Shown: in pieces, positions 5,732-5,787 of the stretch
How the letters are laid out: each line of letters begins with the position of its first letter
Position numbering within the stretch: position 1 is the first letter of the stretch
Source of the DNA: Treponema sp. UBA2869
GTDB taxonomy: Bacteria > Spirochaetota > Spirochaetia > Treponematales > Treponemataceae
Direction of reading: 5' to 3'
Assembly: GCA_002350445.1 (NCBI GenBank)
Contig: DEEV01000133.1
Location: 1-5,787 of the forward strand
DNA length: 5,787 nucleotides
Position numbers and translations under genes: made by a program
Notes under the pieces: generated by a model
Database searches by the model: none
What the model saw: the letters and a program-made list of their open reading frames with translations, nothing else
Told to the model about the DNA's origin: nothing

Positions 5732-5787
5732 TTAATTTTTATTGCGGTTCCCGCTTGCAAAGTCGACCCTGTCATAAATTCTGTGTA
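5732..5787 (-). CDS. possible 3' end of an unidentified upstream gene (partial)
   Basis: A minus-strand frame runs from the window edge and ends HRIYDRVDFASGNRNKN before TAA at 5734-5732. The stop sits directly against the AAGGAG ribosome site of the next small gene, 14 bases before its ATG, the usual spacing inside an operon. Only 17 codons are visible, so neither product nor coding status can be settled. Another frame is also open here and runs across the next start, ending at TAA inside it; I prefer this one because of the stop/ribosome-site arrangement. Confidence 0.3.
   Translation of the reverse strand, partial: HRIYDRVDFASGNRNKN

Noticed and set aside
1..5787. CRISPR array, tRNA/rRNA genes, transposase or phage genes
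   Set aside because: No regularly spaced repeats, no cloverleaf or conserved rRNA segments, and no recognisable transposase or phage motifs were found on either strand.

Overview
The window is gut/rumen-type anaerobe DNA that appears to come from two lineages. From about 1250 rightwards it looks like a Treponema-type spirochaete: AT-rich, strongly A-ending codons (AAA, GAA), and a lipoprotein/beta-barrel operon of spirochaete style. This genus call is inference from codon use and protein style, not from a marker gene. From about 1195 leftwards it looks like a Prevotella/Bacteroidales-type genome: AAG/GAG/TTC codons, a GltD of that style, and intergenic DNA made of short 'cactattcactt' and 'ggacttacat' repeats.

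Layout: all supported genes read on the minus strand, so the biological order runs right to left. At the far right (5732-5787) is the possible end of an unidentified gene. It is followed by a small unknown reading frame (5514-5717) interrupted by an amber codon five codons after a good start. About 290 bases of AT-rich DNA with no supportable gene follow. Next comes a two-gene operon: a 423-residue lipoprotein (3908-5179) with its own promoter, overlapping by ATGA a 397-residue secreted protein that is probably an outer-membrane beta-barrel (2718-3911). A second promoter (TTGACG-17-TAAAAT) then drives nfnA (1775-2632), the FAD/[2Fe-2S] NAD-binding subunit of the NfnAB/sulfide dehydrogenase-like family. 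Twelve bases after nfnA starts a 483-codon frame (311-1762).

That last frame is the main finding. Its first ~175 residues are the two-cluster [4Fe-4S] N-terminal domain expected of NfnB, the natural partner of NfnA. Its last ~300 residues are the FAD/NADPH part of a glutamate synthase small subunit (GltD). The switch happens at the conserved GAGPAG Rossmann motif (1220-1237) and coincides exactly with a switch in codon use: Glu codons go from 15/15 GAA to 21/25 GAG, and Lys codons from 17/23 AAA to 23/24 AAG. The simplest explanation is a chimeric join (metagenome assembly or amplification) between a spirochaete nfnB and a Bacteroidales gltD. A genuine recombination that kept the reading frame is the more exciting but less likely alternative.

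The left end (1-310) holds no gene. It contains a strong intrinsic terminator for the minus strand (131-169) and Bacteroidales-style short repeats.
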